Assembly: GCA_963746275.1 (NCBI GenBank)
Contig: CAVVAX010000015.1
Coordinates: 1-14,744 of the forward strand
Origin: JAEULH01 sp963746275
Lineage (GTDB): Bacteria; Pseudomonadota; Alphaproteobacteria; Rhodospirillales; Defluviicoccaceae
Reading direction: 5' to 3'
DNA: 14,744 nucleotides
Both the position numbers and the translations under genes were made by a program. The notes beneath the pieces are model-generated. The model saw nothing but the letters and a program-made list of their open reading frames with translations, had not been told where the DNA came from and did not search any database. Below, piece after piece: positions 6,883 to 13,790 of the stretch. The stretch's first letter is position 1. Each line of letters begins with the position of its first letter.

Positions 6883-7497
6883 ATGACCAAGCGCGTGCAG
6901 GCCAAGTACAAGATCAACCGCCGTCTCGGCGTCAACCTCTGGGGTCGGCCGAAGAGCCCCATCAACAAGCGCGACTACGGCCCCGGCCAGCATGGCCAGC
7001 GGCGAAAGAAGCCGACCGACTACGGCACCCAGCTGATGGCCAAGCAGAAGCTGAAAGGCTACTACGGCAACATCAGCGAGAAGCAGTTCCACCGCTACTA
7101 CCAGGAGGCCATTCGCCGGCGCGGCGATACCTCGGAAAACCTCATCGGCCTGCTCGAGCGCCGGCTCGACGCCGTGGTCTTCCGGATGAAGTTCGTGCCC
7201 ACCGTCTTCGCCGCCCGCCAGTTCATCAACCACGGCCACATCACCGTCAACGGCAGGCGGGTGAACATCCCGTCCTTCCTCGTCAGCGAAGGCGACGTCG
7301 TCGCGGTTAAGGAGAAGTCGCGCGACTTGGCCCTGGTGCTCGAAGCGGCGAGGCTCCCCGAGCGCGACGTGCCGGAGTACCTGTCGGTCGACCTCGACAA
7401 GATGGTCGGAACCTTCGTGCGTGCGCCCCAGCTCGCCGACGTGCCGTTCCCGGTGCAGATGGAGCCGAACCTGGTCATCGAGTTCTACTCCCGCTGA
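6883..7497 (+). CDS. rpsD: 30S ribosomal protein S4
   Basis: Primary 16S rRNA-binding protein that nucleates 30S assembly. The chosen ATG 6883 gives 204 residues, the normal alphaproteobacterial length, beginning MTKRVQAKYKINRRLGVNLW. It has GAGGA about five bases upstream. The N-terminal S4 region contains KRDYGPGQHGQRRKKPTDYG and QKLKGYYGNISEKQFHRYY. The S4 RNA-binding domain (about 94-155) contains ERRLDAVVFRMKFVPTVFAA, RQFINHGHITVNGRRV and PSFLVSEGDVV. The C-terminus EPNLVIEFYSR is typical. The gene stands alone, 54 bases before hisG and 204 bases after sspB. The N-terminus has no cysteine zinc site, so this is the zinc-free form. Confidence 0.98.
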   Translation: MTKRVQAKYKINRRLGVNLWGRPKSPINKRDYGPGQHGQRRKKPTDYGTQLMAKQKLKGYYGNISEKQFHRYYQEAIRRRGDTSENLIGLLERRLDAVVFRMKFVPTVFAARQFINHGHITVNGRRVNIPSFLVSEGDVVAVKEKSRDLALVLEAARLPERDVPEYLSVDLDKMVGTFVRAPQLADVPFPVQMEPNLVIEFYSR

Positions 7498-7551
7498 TCC
7501 TGCGGGCGGCGGCCACGGTCGGGCGCCGGCCATCGAACATCGAGGACGCCC

Positions 7552-8220
7552 GTGCGCGCCGACGAGAAGCTCATCCTGGCCGTGCCCAAGGGGCGCATTC
7601 TGCGTGAGGCAATGCCGGTCATCCGCGGCGCCGGCATCGAGCCGGAGCCGGCGTTCGAGGACGAGGACAGCCGGCAGCTTCGCTTCGCCACCAACCTGCC
7701 CGAGATCGACCTGATCCGGGTGCGAAGCTTCGATGTCGCCACCTTCGTGGCGTTCGGCGCGGCGCACCTCGGCGTCTGCGGCAACGACGTGCTGGCCGAG
7801 TTCGACTACTCCGAGATCTACGCGCCGCTCGACCTCCGCGTCGGCCATTGCCGCATGGCCGTCGCGGAGCTTGCCGAGCTCAGCGACGATGACGACCCGG
7901 CGACCTGGAGCCACATCCGCATCGCTACCAAGTACCCGATGACGACGAAGCGGCACTTCGCCGCCCGCGGCGTTCAGGCCGAGTGCATCCACCTCAACGG
8001 CGCGATGGAGCTGGCGCCGACGCTGGGCTTGTGCCGCTACATCGTCGATCTCGTCTCCTCCGGAGCGACGCTCGCCGCCAACGGCCTGGTCGAGGTCGAG
8101 ACCATTGCCGAGATCACGTCGCGCCTCGCCGTCAACCGCAGCGCCTGGAAGACCCGCCAGCGCGAGATCTCCGGCTGGATCGGCCGCTTCCGGGAGGCTC
8201 TTGATGCCGTTGCGGCTTGA
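7552..8220 (+). CDS. hisG: ATP phosphoribosyltransferase, short form
   Basis: Catalyses the first step of histidine synthesis, joining ATP and PRPP to phosphoribosyl-ATP. At 222 residues it is the short HisG type, which lacks the C-terminal regulatory domain and works with the HisZ regulatory subunit (family knowledge; hisZ is not in the window). Motifs seen are LAVPKGRILREAMPVI at the N-terminus, the LGVCGNDVLAEF loop, IRIATKYPMTTKRHFA, and the PRPP-binding-like VDLVSSGATLAANGLVEVE near the C-terminus. The start is GTG 7552 with GAGGA about eight bases upstream. Its 3' end overlaps hisD by 17 bases, which implies translational coupling. Confidence 0.96.
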   Translation: MRADEKLILAVPKGRILREAMPVIRGAGIEPEPAFEDEDSRQLRFATNLPEIDLIRVRSFDVATFVAFGAAHLGVCGNDVLAEFDYSEIYAPLDLRVGHCRMAVAELAELSDDDDPATWSHIRIATKYPMTTKRHFAARGVQAECIHLNGAMELAPTLGLCRYIVDLVSSGATLAANGLVEVETIAEITSRLAVNRSAWKTRQREISGWIGRFREALDAVAA

Positions 8221-9508
8221 TCGCGCCTCGCCCGACTTCGAGGCCGGCTTCGCGGCGATGCTGGCGGCAAAGCGCGAGCATGCCGCGGATGTGGGCGCCA
8301 CGGTCGCGGCGATCATCGCCGACGTGCGTGCCCGCGGCGATGCGGCGCTGATCGATTACACCCGCACGTTCGACAGGCTGGAACTCTCGGCGGCGACGCT
8401 CCGCATCACGCGCGAGCAACTGGACCGGGCCACGGCCGAGTGCGATCCCGAGGCCATCGCCGCCCTCGAGCTTGCGGCCGAACGGATCGGCGCCTTCCAC
8501 GCCCGGCAGATGCCGGAAGGTCACGACGAGGTCGACGCCGCCGGCATCCGCCTCGGCTATCGCTGGACCCCGGTGGAGGCCGCCGGCCTCTACGTTCCCG
8601 GCGGCACCGCCGCCTACCCCTCGTCGGTGCTCATGAACGCGCTGCCGGCCCGCGTCGCCGGCGTCGAGCGACTGGTGATGACGGTCCCCGCACCCGACGG
8701 CCGGCTCAACCCGCTGGTGCTGGCGGCGGCCAGGCTCGCCGGGGTCGACGAGATCTATCGCATCGGCGGCGCCCAGGCCATCGCGGCGCTGGCCTCCGGC
8801 ACCGAGAGCATCGCGCCGGTGGACAAAATCGTCGGCCCGGGCAATGCCTACGTCGCCTCGGCCAAACGCCAGGTCTTCGGCCAGGTGGGGATCGACATGA
8901 TCGCCGGCCCCTCCGAGGTGCTGATCGTGGCCGACGCCGACACCGATCCGTCCTGGATCGCCATCGACCTGCTCGCCCAGGCCGAGCACGACGAGGCGGC
9001 GCAATCGATCCTGATCACCGACGATGCCATCTTCGCCGACGCCGTCTGCACCGCCGTCGAGGAGCATCTCGCGACGCTGGCGCGGCAAAAGACGGCGACC
9101 GCAAGCTGGCGCACGCACGGCTGTGTCATCCTGGTCGAGACGCTGGGTCAGGCGCCGGCGCTGATCGACAGGGTCGCGCCCGAGCACCTGCAGCTCGCGG
9201 TGGCCGATCCGGAGGCGCTGTCGCGGCGGGTCCGCCATGCCGGCGCGATCTTCCTCGGCCGGTACGTCCCGGAGGCACTCGGCGATTACGTCGCCGGCCC
9301 CAACCACGTCCTGCCCACCGGGCGCAGCGCCCGCTTCTCCTCCGGGCTCGGCGTGCTCGACTTCCTCAAGCGCACCACGTTCGTCGGCTGCGGAGAGGAT
9401 GGGCTGGCCGCCATCGGTCCGGCCGCGGTCAGCTTGGCGGAGGCCGAGGGGCTCGACGCCCACGCCCGCTCGGTTGCCATCCGCCTCAACCGCAGGCGAG
9501 ACGTCTGA
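8204..9508 (+). CDS. hisD: Histidinol dehydrogenase
   Basis: Carries out the last two oxidations of histidine synthesis, L-histidinol to L-histidine, with two NAD+ and a zinc ion. The ATG at 8204, with GGGAGG eight bases upstream, gives 434 residues, the standard length; longer upstream readings overlap hisG and lack family sequence. Expected zinc ligands are present: Gln259 and His262 in AQAEHDEAAQS, Asp361 in EALGDYVAGPNHVLPTG, and His420 in EGLDAHARSV. The catalytic pair Glu327-His328 lies in VAPEHLQLAV. Other family blocks include VPGGTAAYPSSVLMNALPA, IGGAQAIAALA and VGPGNAYVASAKRQVFG. It overlaps hisG and is followed after six bases by the UPF0262 gene. Confidence 0.98.
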   Translation: MPLRLDRASPDFEAGFAAMLAAKREHAADVGATVAAIIADVRARGDAALIDYTRTFDRLELSAATLRITREQLDRATAECDPEAIAALELAAERIGAFHARQMPEGHDEVDAAGIRLGYRWTPVEAAGLYVPGGTAAYPSSVLMNALPARVAGVERLVMTVPAPDGRLNPLVLAAARLAGVDEIYRIGGAQAIAALASGTESIAPVDKIVGPGNAYVASAKRQVFGQVGIDMIAGPSEVLIVADADTDPSWIAIDLLAQAEHDEAAQSILITDDAIFADAVCTAVEEHLATLARQKTATASWRTHGCVILVETLGQAPALIDRVAPEHLQLAVADPEALSRRVRHAGAIFLGRYVPEALGDYVAGPNHVLPTGRSARFSSGLGVLDFLKRTTFVGCGEDGLAAIGPAAVSLAEAEGLDAHARSVAIRLNRRRDV

Positions 9509-9514
9509 GCCGCC

Positions 9515-10018
9515 GTGGACGCGCCGCCCAGCGAGGCCGAGCCGCGCGATCCACGCCAGCGCATTTCCAGGATTATGCTCGAGGAGACCGGCCGGATCCG
9601 GCTCAGCGCCCGGATTGAGGACGAGCGCCGGGCGGCGCTTTTCGACCTGATCGAGGAGAACCACTTCGCGCCAAGTGGGGTTCCGCCCGGGCCCTACGTC
9701 GTGCGCCTCGGGATCAGCGGCGGCTGCCTGATCTTTCGGATCTTCGACGAGGCGGAGCAGCTGCTCACCCGCTTCACCCTGGCGCTGGGGTCGCTCAGGC
9801 GGATCATCAAGGACTACTTCTTCATCTGCGACAGGTACTTCAACGCCATCAAGACCCTGCCGCCGTCGCGCATCGAGGCGATCGACATGGGCCGGCGGGG
9901 GCTGCACAACGAGGGTGCGGAGGTGCTGCGCGAGCGCCTGGCCGGCAAGGTCGAGATCGACCTGCCGACGGCGCGGCGGCTGTTCACCCTCATCTGCGTC
10001 CTCCACATCCGCGCCTGA
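9515..10018 (+). CDS. UPF0262 family protein
   Basis: A 167-residue protein of an uncharacterised family found mainly in alphaproteobacteria, usually directly behind hisD. The family's hallmark stretch is clear: DYFFICDRYFNAIKTLPPSR followed by IEAIDMGRRGLHNEGAE (119-135), then KVEIDLPTARRLFTLICVLH to the C-terminus. There is no signal peptide or membrane segment. The start is GTG 9515, six bases after the hisD stop, so it is almost certainly in the same operon. The function is unknown, and its fixed place beside hisD does not by itself show a role in histidine synthesis. Confidence 0.92.
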   Translation: MDAPPSEAEPRDPRQRISRIMLEETGRIRLSARIEDERRAALFDLIEENHFAPSGVPPGPYVVRLGISGGCLIFRIFDEAEQLLTRFTLALGSLRRIIKDYFFICDRYFNAIKTLPPSRIEAIDMGRRGLHNEGAEVLRERLAGKVEIDLPTARRLFTLICVLHIRA

Positions 10019-10026
10019 GGTGGTCG

Positions 10027-10470
10027 GTGCTGGAGCTTCCCTCGGCCGTGCTCTTCGCCTGCACCTTCAATGCCATCCGTTCGCCGATGGCCGAGGGCAT
10101 GCTGCGCGCCCGCCACGGCCGGCGCGTCTACGTGGAATCCGTCGGCATCCGCCCAGGCCAGCTGGATCCGTTCGCGGTGCAGGTGATGGACGAGATCGGC
10201 ATCGACATCTCCGCCCACGAGCCGCGGACCTTCGATGACTTGGAGGACGAGTTGTTCGACCTGATCATCTCGCTCTCGCCCGAGGCGCAGCACCGTGCCG
10301 TCGAGATGACCCGGATCATGGCCTGCGACGTGGTGTTCTGGAACACCTTCGACCCGACCATCGTCGAGGGCAGCCGAGACATGCGCGTCGCCGCCTACCG
10401 CCAGGTCCGAGATCAGTTGGCCTCGCGCATTGCCCAACATTTTCCGGCGGAAACCATGGGCAGTCTCTGA
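10027..10470 (+). CDS. Low-molecular-weight protein-tyrosine-phosphatase-like protein
   Basis: A 147-residue member of the LMW phosphatase/arsenate-reductase fold. The phosphate-binding loop CTFNAIRSP (Cys12 nucleophile, Arg18, Ser19) near the N-terminus fits CX5RS, and FWNTFDPT (Asp109-Pro110) supplies the usual late Asp-Pro general-acid loop. It lacks the second loop cysteine of classical LMW tyrosine phosphatases, so the true substrate is uncertain. The start is GTG 10027, eight bases after the UPF0262 stop, with GAGGTGG as ribosome-binding site, so it is probably the last gene of the hisG-hisD-UPF0262 transcript. In many alphaproteobacteria infA follows; here it does not. Confidence 0.88.
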   Translation: MLELPSAVLFACTFNAIRSPMAEGMLRARHGRRVYVESVGIRPGQLDPFAVQVMDEIGIDISAHEPRTFDDLEDELFDLIISLSPEAQHRAVEMTRIMACDVVFWNTFDPTIVEGSRDMRVAAYRQVRDQLASRIAQHFPAETMGSL

Positions 10471-10520
10471 GCCGCGCTCTGGGGGGCCGCGCTCTCGGAG
10501 CCGCGCTCTGGGAGCCGCCC
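10471..10520 (+). repeat. Short GC-rich tandem repeat after the his cluster
   Basis: Three consecutive units beginning GCCGCGCTCT at 10471, 10486 and 10500 (spacing 15 and 14 bases), with a degenerate fourth at about 10514, start immediately after the phosphatase stop codon. Each unit ends in a G-rich run. Confidence 0.7.
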
Positions 10521-10567
10521 GCAGGAGCTGGCGCCGCGGAGCCGCGCGGGGCTGTTCTCCTGCTTTT
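10521..10567 (+). terminator. Terminator-like hairpin closing the his cluster
   Basis: GCAGGAG (10521-10527) and CTCCTGC (10557-10563) form a perfect 7-base outer stem around a GC-rich, self-pairing interior, followed directly by TTTT (10564-10567). This fits a Rho-independent terminator with an unusually large head. The remaining stretch to 10731 shows no gene. Confidence 0.5.
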
Positions 10568-10731
10568 GGCGTACATGATTGGAGGCAGCCAGCCGCGATT
10601 CGGATAAAGTCCGGTGCCGGAAGACAGCAGCCTTGTCACGAGCGATGTTGACGGCAGCGGCCGCCGCCTCCACGTCGTCACCAAAGTGTCGCATTGCGGG
10701 GCTTGGCATAAGGCTGGAGCGGGAACAGAAC

Positions 10732-11772
10732 ATGCGGGCCATGACCGACCTAGACGGTGTGAAACCGGAGCTCGAAAGTCCTCAACCACGCTGGCGGAAG
10801 GCGAAGACGCCGAAACTCACGCCTTCGGCCACGGCCGAGGAAGCGTTGACCGGGATCGTGGTTTCAGGCGTCCAGCACCTCCGGGCGAACGAGGCGTGCG
10901 TGCTGGCGAGGGCGCACGAAGAGGGTATCCACCAGATGCGCGTCGCGGCCCGGCGGCTGCGCAGCGCACTGACGCTCTATCGCGATCACCTTCCGGAAGA
11001 GCAGTTCCGCTACCTCAACGGCGAGCTCAAGTGGCTGATCCGCGAACTCGGTGGTGCGCGCGACTGGGACGTTTTCGTCGACGGCGTGCTGCGGCCGGTG
11101 GAGGGCGACCTGACCGGGGAGCCGACGATTCCGGTTCTGGCGCACGCGGTCGAGAAGATGCGCGACGAGGCCTACGACCGGGCCTCGGCCGCGATCAAAT
11201 CGCAGCGCTACGCCGGGCTGATCCTTCTGCTTAAGGCCTGGGCCGAGGGCAAGCGCTGGCACGATGGTGCCTCGAAGGAACAGGCGGCGGCGATGGGCAC
11301 GCCGGCCGTGGACCTCGCCCGCCAGCTTCTCGATCAGGGCTATGAGGAGACACTGGACCTTGCCGGCAACTTCGCCGCACTCACCGCCGAGGAGCGGCAC
11401 TCCGTCCGCATCCGCATCAAGAAGCTGCGCTACGCCACCGAGTTCTTCGGCGCGCTCTTTCCCCGCCGGCAGGTCGCTCCCTACCTCGCGGCGATGAAGA
11501 CGCTGCAAGACCAGCTGGGGCTCAACAACGACGTCGAGGTGGCCCGAAGCCTGCTCAAGAAGGCGCCGAAGCGGGCGAGAGGCAGGGAGCGGCGCGACAT
11601 CGCCTACGCCGCCGGCCTGGTCATCGGCTGGCACAGCCACGTCTCCGACCACCGCGAGCAAGGCGCGCTGAAGGCTTGGGACCGCTTCGTCGGCAGGCAC
11701 CCGTTCTGGCGGCCGGCCGAGGCGGCGCCCGCCCCTGTCCCGGAAGACGAGCCTCCCGGCGAAACGGCCTGA
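10732..11772 (+). CDS. CHAD domain-containing protein
   Basis: CHAD proteins are helical bundles rich in conserved His, Arg and Lys that bind inorganic polyphosphate. The 346-residue product contains the N-terminal CHAD motif EEGIHQMRVAARRLRSALTL (conserved His and Arg) and the second-half motif RHSVRIRIKKLRYATEFF, plus LGGARDWDVF and LQDQLGLNNDVEVA blocks. The segment before the domain (AKTPKLTPSATAEEALTGIV) resembles the linker of CYTH-CHAD fusion proteins, but no CYTH triphosphatase domain precedes it. Start ATG 10732 (or 10741) is preferred, with GGAGCGGGA upstream; reading back to 10579 adds a low-complexity segment without family features. The tail is Pro/Ala/Glu-rich. Convergent with the exported-protein cluster that ends at 11827. 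Confidence 0.9.
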   Translation: MRAMTDLDGVKPELESPQPRWRKAKTPKLTPSATAEEALTGIVVSGVQHLRANEACVLARAHEEGIHQMRVAARRLRSALTLYRDHLPEEQFRYLNGELKWLIRELGGARDWDVFVDGVLRPVEGDLTGEPTIPVLAHAVEKMRDEAYDRASAAIKSQRYAGLILLLKAWAEGKRWHDGASKEQAAAMGTPAVDLARQLLDQGYEETLDLAGNFAALTAEERHSVRIRIKKLRYATEFFGALFPRRQVAPYLAAMKTLQDQLGLNNDVEVARSLLKKAPKRARGRERRDIAYAAGLVIGWHSHVSDHREQGALKAWDRFVGRHPFWRPAEAAPAPVPEDEPPGETA

Positions 11773-11826
11773 ACCGGCGGGCCGGCTCTCCCTGGCCGGT
11801 GCCCCCCCTCCAACCGGCATCCGGGG

Positions 11827-12483
11827 TCACCGGCGGCCATAGAGGATCTGCGCCTCGACCGCCGGGCGCAGCACCTGTGCCGCCCGCGCCGCGCCAAGCT
11901 TGCGGGCAAGGCCCCCGACCTCGAGGTTAATGTCGAGCTGGCGGGTGATCGCGCGGTTGACGTCGGTGTTCTCGACGAAGGCATCGAGGAGCCGGTGGGT
12001 TAGCCGGGTGGTGCCGTTGACATCGACGGTCGCCCCGGTCGCGAGGCTCGAGATGACGATGCCGGCCGCCGGCTGTGTGCCTACCCGCGGATCATCGCTG
12101 TCGCCAAGGGCGGGCAGGGTCTGCACGGTCGTGCCGTCGTAGGCGAGCCGGCCGACGCCCGGAATGGAATAGCGGCTCACCACCTCCAGACGTTCGCCGA
12201 CGCCCTCGCCCTGCCCCAGCACCGACCTCGAGACGATGCCGACGGACAGGTCGAAGCCGCCGATGCTGAAGCCACCCCGGAGGTCGGCGAGAGCTTCGTC
12301 GGACAGCGGCGCGGCAAGGGCCAGCGAGGCCGCGGCCCCGGCCATAGCCGGCGAGGCGAGGCCCGAGGCCGCCATGAGCGGCAGCGCCAGCAGGCCCAGC
12401 GCCAGGCGCTGCCAACCACCGGCCATGGCGCCGGCGATCACGGGCCGCGGGGATGATGATCTTGCGACGTCGGACGGGAGCAT
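11827..12483 (-). CDS. Exported protein with a double-glycine motif, last gene of the C39 cluster (function unknown)
   Basis: Not recognised as a named family. ATG 12483 is chosen because GAAGGAGG lies six bases before it; an in-frame extension to 12681 runs antisense-like through the C39 gene. The 218-residue product has a long N-region and a hydrophobic segment at about 27-50 ending ASPAMAGA, consistent with a Sec signal. Residues 60-71, LSDEALADLRGG, match the bacteriocin-leader consensus recognised by C39 peptidases (hydrophobic at -12, -7 and -4, Ser at -11, GG at -2/-1). The text after GG, FSIGGFDLSVGIV, resembles the same region of the 127-residue protein upstream (SRGVDLGIV). The remainder is Val/Thr/Leu-rich and probably beta-rich, ending AQILYGRR. 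It may play the FapE role of Fap operons, but that is only an analogy of position. Confidence 0.78.
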   Translation of the reverse strand: MLPSDVARSSSPRPVIAGAMAGGWQRLALGLLALPLMAASGLASPAMAGAAASLALAAPLSDEALADLRGGFSIGGFDLSVGIVSRSVLGQGEGVGERLEVVSRYSIPGVGRLAYDGTTVQTLPALGDSDDPRVGTQPAAGIVISSLATGATVDVNGTTRLTHRLLDAFVENTDVNRAITRQLDINLEVGGLARKLGAARAAQVLRPAVEAQILYGRR

Positions 12484-12493
12484 GATCGCCTCC

Positions 12494-12523
12494 TTCAATA
12501 CCGTCGGGTTCAATACCTGCGGG
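12494..12523 (-). repeat. 15-base tandem duplication at the 3' end of the C39 peptidase gene
   Basis: TTCAATACCGTCGGG and TTCAATACCTGCGGG lie head to tail (13 of 15 bases identical) and span the peptidase stop codon and the ribosome-binding site of the next gene. The copy nearer the next gene carries a second in-frame TGA. Confidence 0.7.
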
Positions 12524-13310
12524 TCGGTGGCGGCAGGTTGACGGTGAACGACGCCAGCGATTGGCCGTTCAGCGCGGCGCCGAAGGGCGCCTTGACCCGC
12601 ACCGCCCAGTCCTGCTCGCTGTTGAAGTTCCGGCGCGCGAGGTCCGGCTCGTCTCGGATGATGAAGGCGATGCCCTCCCACATCGCGACGAAGGCGTCGC
12701 GCCGGTAGACGCGCACGCCCAGCGCCGGATCGCCGACCACGACCTCGTCGCCGCGAAGGCCCTTGATCAGCACGAAATGCTTGTAGCCGTTCGTGTTGAT
12801 CAGGGTGATCGCCGGCACCCTGGCCGCATCGAGCTTCTCCAGGGTGACGCGGAAGCCGTCGGCCCGCAGCCCCTCCGCCTCCAGGTAGCCCTTCATGTCG
12901 AGGAGCGAGAAGCCGGTGCGGTGGATGCGCTCCTTGTCGCCCAGGCGATACATGGCGGTGAAGACCGCCTCTTCCGTCGTCGGCCGCTCATAGTGGAAGC
13001 TGAGCAAGCTGGCCAGCGCCGCGGAGCCGCAGCTGAAGTCGTAGCGCTGCTTCAGCACCGTCTTGAACCTGGCCTCCTTGAGGCTGATCACACCGACGTT
13101 GAACTGGCCGCCGCCGGCGAAGTGGATGCCGACCTGACCTGCGTCCGCAAGCCGCGGCCCAAGCAGGACGAAGGCGGCCGCGAGAAGCGCAGCGCCGCCC
13201 GCCCGCCTCGCCGACCGGCGCCACCGTCTCAGGCCCGAAGCGGAATAGGTCATGGCGGCGGCGTTTCCGCCTAGCATGGCCACGGGAGAAGTCGGCGACA
13301 CCGGCTTCAC
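12510..13310 (-). CDS. Secreted stand-alone C39 family cysteine peptidase (FapD-like)
   Basis: C39 peptidases cleave after double-glycine leaders. This one lacks the ABC-transporter domains and instead carries an N-terminal signal: arginine-rich RRWRRSARR, a hydrophobic core at about 38-50, and an ADA-type site near 57, so it should act in the periplasm. The catalytic residues are visible: oxyanion Gln88 and Cys94 in KQRYDFSCGSAALASLL, His178 in GYKHFVLIKG, and Asp194 in VVGDPALG. The ERIHRTGFSLLDMKGYL block is typical of the FapD-like subgroup. A 40-residue C-terminal extension follows the domain. GTG 13310 overlaps the previous stop as GTGA; internal ATG 13277 or 13253 are possible starts. 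Its likely substrates are the two flanking double-glycine proteins. Confidence 0.92.
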   Translation of the reverse strand: MKPVSPTSPVAMLGGNAAAMTYSASGLRRWRRSARRAGGAALLAAAFVLLGPRLADAGQVGIHFAGGGQFNVGVISLKEARFKTVLKQRYDFSCGSAALASLLSFHYERPTTEEAVFTAMYRLGDKERIHRTGFSLLDMKGYLEAEGLRADGFRVTLEKLDAARVPAITLINTNGYKHFVLIKGLRGDEVVVGDPALGVRVYRRDAFVAMWEGIAFIIRDEPDLARRNFNSEQDWAVRVKAPFGAALNGQSLASFTVNLPPPTRRY

Positions 13311-13690
13311 CGGCCCATGTCCACGGAGACGTTAACGTTGACGCTGTTGGACATCGTCAGGACGCCGGTGTTTACGACCATCGTGTTGCCGAAGCCGTGG
13401 ATGTCGGACATCACGTTGCCGGCGGCGGCGCCCGAGGCGAAGCCGCTGATCGTGTTGCCGTTCATGGACGCGGTTGTGCTGGAGGCGTTGAGCTGGAGGT
13501 CGTCGAGGACGATGCCGAGATCGACGCCGCGGCTGCCGCCGGCGAGCCCGCTTAGGTCCTCGGTCGCCATCGCCTCCCACCGGTCGCCGGCATCGTCGGC
13601 CGGGGCCGGCGCCTGCTCGGCGCCCGCCGGAGCCGCGGCCAGAAGGGCGGCGAGGGCGAGGGCTCCTGCGGCGTTATGCGAGCGTTTCAT
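13307..13690 (-). CDS. Small secreted protein with a double-glycine motif (candidate C39 substrate or amyloid-type subunit)
   Basis: Not recognised as a named family. The 127-residue product has a clear Sec signal (MKRSHNAAGALALAALLAAA then PAGA, cut near residue 24). Residues 41-52, MATEDLSGLAGG, fit the double-glycine leader pattern (Asp -8, Leu -7, Leu -4, GG). The mature part would start SRGVDLGIV and is rich in Asn, Ser, Thr, Val and Gly. Its C-terminus, HGFGNTMVVNTGVLTMSNSV (98-117), ends in alternating Val/Asn and resembles the end of the 294-residue repeat protein (HGIAQVSNNTGV). Start ATG 13690 has GGAG eight bases upstream. The gene overlaps the C39 peptidase start by four bases, implying coupled translation. 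A bacteriocin-like or fibre-forming product are both possible. Confidence 0.8.
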   Translation of the reverse strand: MKRSHNAAGALALAALLAAAPAGAEQAPAPADDAGDRWEAMATEDLSGLAGGSRGVDLGIVLDDLQLNASSTTASMNGNTISGFASGAAAGNVMSDIHGFGNTMVVNTGVLTMSNSVNVNVSVDMGR

Positions 13691-13711
13691 GGGTTACTCC
13701 ACTAGCCTGGA

Positions 13712-13773
13712 CCGGGCGCTTCGCCCGGCCTGGAGGAGCCGAGACAGCCGGGCCGGCGGGACATGCCCGCCGG
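13712..13773 (-). other. Two strong hairpins between the first and second genes of the exported-protein cluster
   Basis: CCGGGCG-CTT-CGCCCGG (13712-13728) and CCGGCGGG-ACATG-CCCGCCGG (13753-13773) are perfect inverted repeats within the 100-base gap between the repeat-protein stop and the next start. No T-run follows either on the minus strand, so they look like mRNA-stabilising or attenuating stems that would favour expression of the first gene. Confidence 0.6.
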
Positions 13774-13790
13774 TCCGTCCGTTGCCGGGC

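Noticed and set aside
6862..8316. Minus-strand open frame (about 484 codons) opposite rpsD and hisG
   Set aside because: Antisense to two certain genes and has no domain features; a codon-bias artefact.
8132..10006. Very long minus-strand open frame (about 624 codons) opposite hisD and UPF0262
   Set aside because: It is the antisense shadow of GC-rich genes with unambiguous family matches on the plus strand; its translation is Arg/Gly/Asp-rich without recognisable domains.
11773..11826. Possible bidirectional terminator between the CHAD gene and the convergent exported cluster
   Set aside because: CCGG-rich arms can pair in several ways, but no clean stem followed by T-runs is visible on either strand.
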